From contig JBGPIK010000261.1 in assembly GCA_041484845.1 (NCBI GenBank), positions 1-9,737 on the forward strand: 9,737 nt of DNA, written 5' to 3'. This document shows, piece by piece, positions 7,541 through 9,737 of this stretch; the stretch's first letter is position 1, and each line of letters opens with the position of its first letter. Origin of the DNA: JBGPIK01 sp041484845. Lineage in GTDB: Bacteria > Desulfobacterota > Binatia > UBA9968. A program made the translations under genes and the position numbers. The notes under the pieces are model-generated. The model had not been told where the DNA came from, searched no databases, and was given only the letters and a program-made list of their open reading frames with translations.

Positions 7541-8797
7541 AAAGCCCACTGGTATATGATCGTCTAGCGTCTCGTTGTTTCGCGATGCCGTTCGACGTTG
7601 CTGCTTGAGGGCGTGTAGACTGGTCAACAAATTGGCATCGCCTGGTTTGTTTCCGGTGCCGATGCTGTCAATCAAAGCGTTGACCACCACCTCCTGGACG
7701 TAGGCCATCGAAAATCCTTCTGACTTTTTGGCGACTTCATCCAAAACCTCGTCTGAAAAATGACCTCTCCCGCGCGTCCGCAGTAGATGGAGACGTTGTT
7801 CGTACTTCGGCAAGGGAAAACGCCAGACACGATCAAACCGACTCGGTCGGTGTAAGAGAGCGGGATCGAGATTCTGCGGCTCGTTAGTTGTCGCGATGAG
7901 CAGTACCCCGTTGTCCGGTTTAAGCCCGTCTATGATGTTCAAACAGATGGCGAGCGGAAATTTTTCATTTTTAATCATTTTGTCGATATCTTCCAACACG
8001 AGTATCGCCGGTCCGTTTTTGCTCGCCCAGTGAAAGGCCCGCTCGACACAATCCGCGTCCAAATCGGGTTTTGGTAAAATGGCCATCGCCGTCGCCTTTA
8101 CCGCGTTGACGAGAGCTCCAATCGTGAACGTCTTGCCGCATCCAGGAGGCCCCACGAACAGGAACCCCCTGCGGTAGGGAAGTCCACATTCGCGGTATTT
8201 GTCGGCGCTTTGAAAAAAACCGTCGACGTTTCGGCGGATGTCGCTAGCGAGAGTGCCCTGCAGGACTACGTCATTCCACGAGGTCTTAGGCTTCGCCAGG
8301 TTTATGCCATTAACGACCAATATCTCTTGGCTTTTGTCCTCGCGCGCGTGTCCGTACTGCCTGAGGGCGCTGAGAAAGCTGCGCAGAGTGGCATTAGACT
8401 TTGCCGCGATCAGAACCAGGGGGGCTGCGGCAAGACACTGCTCCATGAACATTGACTGGATGTGAATGGGCGAGTCCTGCCACTCGATTTCCACCGATCC
8501 AAACCAGCCTTCGGTATCGAGTTCTTCACAGACACTTGCCTCCGACCCGAGACCGATGACGGGAACGGGCTGTGCGATTCGGCGCACGGTCTCCAGACTC
8601 GGCTCTTTGGCCATTGAAGAGCATTTGACCGCTCCGGGATGTTTTTCGCGCAGAAAATCTGCCAGACCCTCAAGGTAGACTTCGCGCGTAGAATCCGTAC
8701 AAAAGTTATAGACAGTCCAGCCCTCCTTTTGGGGATGCGCCGCGACGAAATCCTCGACCTGTTGACGGGCGAATAATAGAAACAAAATGCTAGACAT
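7523..8797 (-). CDS. BCS1-like AAA+ ATPase with unrecognised N-terminal region
   Basis: This 424-residue protein has a single AAA+ domain at about 195-385. It shows Walker A GPPGCGKT (216-223), Walker B ILVLEDID (265-272), sensor 1 LLIATTNEP (299-307), the arginine-finger segment HRPSRFDR (316-323) and a small-domain helix after EGFSMAYV. The E-D order in Walker B and the segment GLPYRRGFLFVGPPGCGKT point to the BCS1-like branch rather than FtsH. The first ~180 residues match no domain I know, and there is no obvious transmembrane segment or signal peptide, so a soluble remodelling ATPase is likely; its substrate is unknown. The ATG at 8797 has a strong AAGGAGGC site 5-6 nt upstream. It lies 84 nt after the WYL gene on the same strand and ends 15 nt from the convergent DUF6361 remnant. 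Confidence 0.85.
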   Translation of the reverse strand: MSSILFLLFARQQVEDFVAAHPQKEGWTVYNFCTDSTREVYLEGLADFLREKHPGAVKCSSMAKEPSLETVRRIAQPVPVIGLGSEASVCEELDTEGWFGSVEIEWQDSPIHIQSMFMEQCLAAAPLVLIAAKSNATLRSFLSALRQYGHAREDKSQEILVVNGINLAKPKTSWNDVVLQGTLASDIRRNVDGFFQSADKYRECGLPYRRGFLFVGPPGCGKTFTIGALVNAVKATAMAILPKPDLDADCVERAFHWASKNGPAILVLEDIDKMIKNEKFPLAICLNIIDGLKPDNGVLLIATTNEPQNLDPALLHRPSRFDRVWRFPLPKYEQRLHLLRTRGRGHFSDEVLDEVAKKSEGFSMAYVQEVVVNALIDSIGTGNKPGDANLLTSLHALKQQRRTASRNNETLDDHIPVGFCANGT

Positions 8798-8802
8798 CAG
8801 TT

Positions 8803-8874
8803 GCCTCCTTTTTGTTTGTTGCGCGGAGTTTAACCGGCAGGCGTGACAGAATAAGTCACACGCTTAAAGGAGGC
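8803..8874 (-). promoter_or_regulatory. Hairpin that can mask the ATPase ribosome-binding site
   Basis: In the minus-strand RNA, GCCUCCUUU (8874-8866) is perfectly complementary to AAAGGAGGC (8811-8803), which is the ribosome-binding site of the AAA+ ATPase gene. The complementary stretch starts 7 nt after the stop codon of the WYL gene (8884-8882), inside the footprint of a terminating ribosome. A smaller dyad, GTGAC/GTCAC (8843-8847 and 8855-8859), is nested in the loop and could be a second stem or a protein-binding site. The pairing is seen directly; its role in translational coupling is inferred. Confidence 0.5.
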
Positions 8875-8881
8875 TGGAAAC

Positions 8882-9737
8882 TCAGCGGTTTTTGGCGATG
8901 TAGTGTTCCCGAGCGGCGGTCAGATGATCTAGAACCGCTTCGATCAGAGCCGGCGGAGCTAATACCTCCGCGTTTGCACCCCAGGACAGGACCCAGGAGA
9001 CGATCTCATCCAGCCCACCCGCGTGCATAGTGAAAATAACACCGCCGTCGTCAAGCTCTTCGATCGACTGAGTCGGATGCCATTCTCGCTCCTTGAGGAA
9101 ATAGGCGACATCAGCAGTGAAGCGGATGCGGATCGTCTGCGCGGGGTCATCCACAAGGCCAAAGCTTTCATTTAACTTCGCTGGCGAGAAGTTCCGGCTT
9201 AGGGTGAAACTGTCCTCGGTCAGTTCCGCCCCGCGGATTCGTTCGATCGCAAATAGACGATGAGCCTTTGCGCGATGGGAGTAGGTGAAGAGATAGAGAC
9301 CGTTCTTATACAGCCGCAAGGCATAGGGATCGACGCGATGCTCGGTTGTGTCATGGCTGCCGGGAGTCCGGTGGCGAATCACGACGGTTCGTTGAAAGAG
9401 CAGCGCTTTTTGCAGGGTGCTCAGCAAATCCTTTTGTTTGTCGTAGCGCCGCAGCGGTCGAGGGAAGGGGAGAAATACCGGCTCGATCCGTTCCAGGTGA
9501 TTGATGGTTTTCTGCGGCAGACCGCAGGTGATTTTTCCAATCACTCGGTCGAGATCGTCCATAAACGGCGTGCCCGCGAGGTATTCGAGATTGCTTTTTG
9601 CGAGATAGAGCGACATCAACTCCAAAGGCGTAAGCGTGATGGGTGGCAGGCCTTTGTAGCCCAGAGGCAACCGCCAGGTCCGCTCGCCAGCGCCGTGGCT
9701 TTGAACCAGCGGATGACCTTCTTCTTCAATCCGCGCC
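8882..9737 (-). CDS. WYL-domain transcriptional regulator, partial (N-terminus beyond right edge)
   Basis: The frame is open to the right edge (first visible residues ARIEEEGHPLVQSHG) and gives about 285 residues. The visible start fits the end of a winged helix-turn-helix domain (ERTWRLPLGY). It is followed by the linker typical of YafY/PafC-like regulators (LTPLELMSLYLAKS) and then the WYL domain, with PYALRLYKNGLYLFTYSH and RLFAIERIRGAEL. A C-terminal WCX-like extension follows (IRIRFTADVAYFLKEREWHP, then GLDEIVSWVLSWGANAEVL). The WYL triad itself is varied to LYL here. Such proteins bind DNA and sense a ligand, often a nucleic acid or nucleotide, and frequently control defence operons. 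The DNA-binding part and the promoter are outside the window. The TTG at 9670 is not a credible start because homology continues upstream. It is probably co-transcribed with the ATPase gene. Confidence 0.85.
   Translation of the reverse strand, partial: ARIEEEGHPLVQSHGAGERTWRLPLGYKGLPPITLTPLELMSLYLAKSNLEYLAGTPFMDDLDRVIGKITCGLPQKTINHLERIEPVFLPFPRPLRRYDKQKDLLSTLQKALLFQRTVVIRHRTPGSHDTTEHRVDPYALRLYKNGLYLFTYSHRAKAHRLFAIERIRGAELTEDSFTLSRNFSPAKLNESFGLVDDPAQTIRIRFTADVAYFLKEREWHPTQSIEELDDGGVIFTMHAGGLDEIVSWVLSWGANAEVLAPPALIEAVLDHLTAAREHYIAKNR

Noticed and set aside
1..9737. tRNA, rRNA or CRISPR array
   Set aside because: I saw no tRNA-like cloverleaf, rRNA segment or regularly spaced direct repeats on either strand.

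Overview
This is a roughly 58-60% GC (by eye) bacterial accessory region. I think it comes from a proteobacterium. The codon use, the AddAB-like proteins and a repeat arm resembling the GGTCAGGTCTTG palindromes that flank REP-associated transposases all point that way, but nothing here fixes the genus.

Layout. (1) Positions 1-781, minus strand: the 5' part of a group II intron, with RNA domains (about 285-781) followed by the first ~94 codons of its reverse transcriptase/maturase, which runs off the left edge. (2) Positions 782-863: a palindromic repeat with 13-bp perfect arms; the inferred intron 5' end abuts it exactly. (3) Positions 864-1072: no convincing gene; a short open frame (1003-1089) runs into the next gene. 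(4) Positions 1073-7220, plus strand: two overlapping genes, an AddB-like RecB-family nuclease without a Walker A motif and an AddA-like UvrD/Rep helicase with its own C-terminal nuclease. (5) Positions 7245-7507, plus strand: a ribosome-binding site and about 40 codons of what I recognise as a DUF6361-type protein, then an internal deletion and frameshifts; a decayed third gene of the same operon. (6) Positions 7523-9737, minus strand and convergent: a WYL-domain regulator (N-terminus off the right edge) followed by a BCS1-like AAA+ ATPase with an unrecognised ~180-residue N-terminal region.

How they may work together. The helicase and nuclease pair should form a DNA end-processing machine of the AddAB type, probably an accessory (defence or mobile-element) version rather than the housekeeping one, given the DUF6361 remnant and the neighbourhood. 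The WYL-AAA pair is a separate two-gene unit. Its 84-nt spacer can fold so that the ATPase ribosome-binding site is paired with a sequence starting 7 nt after the WYL stop codon, an arrangement expected for translational coupling. The intron, the palindrome, the broken DUF6361 gene and the convergent junction give the window the look of a patchwork accessory island.
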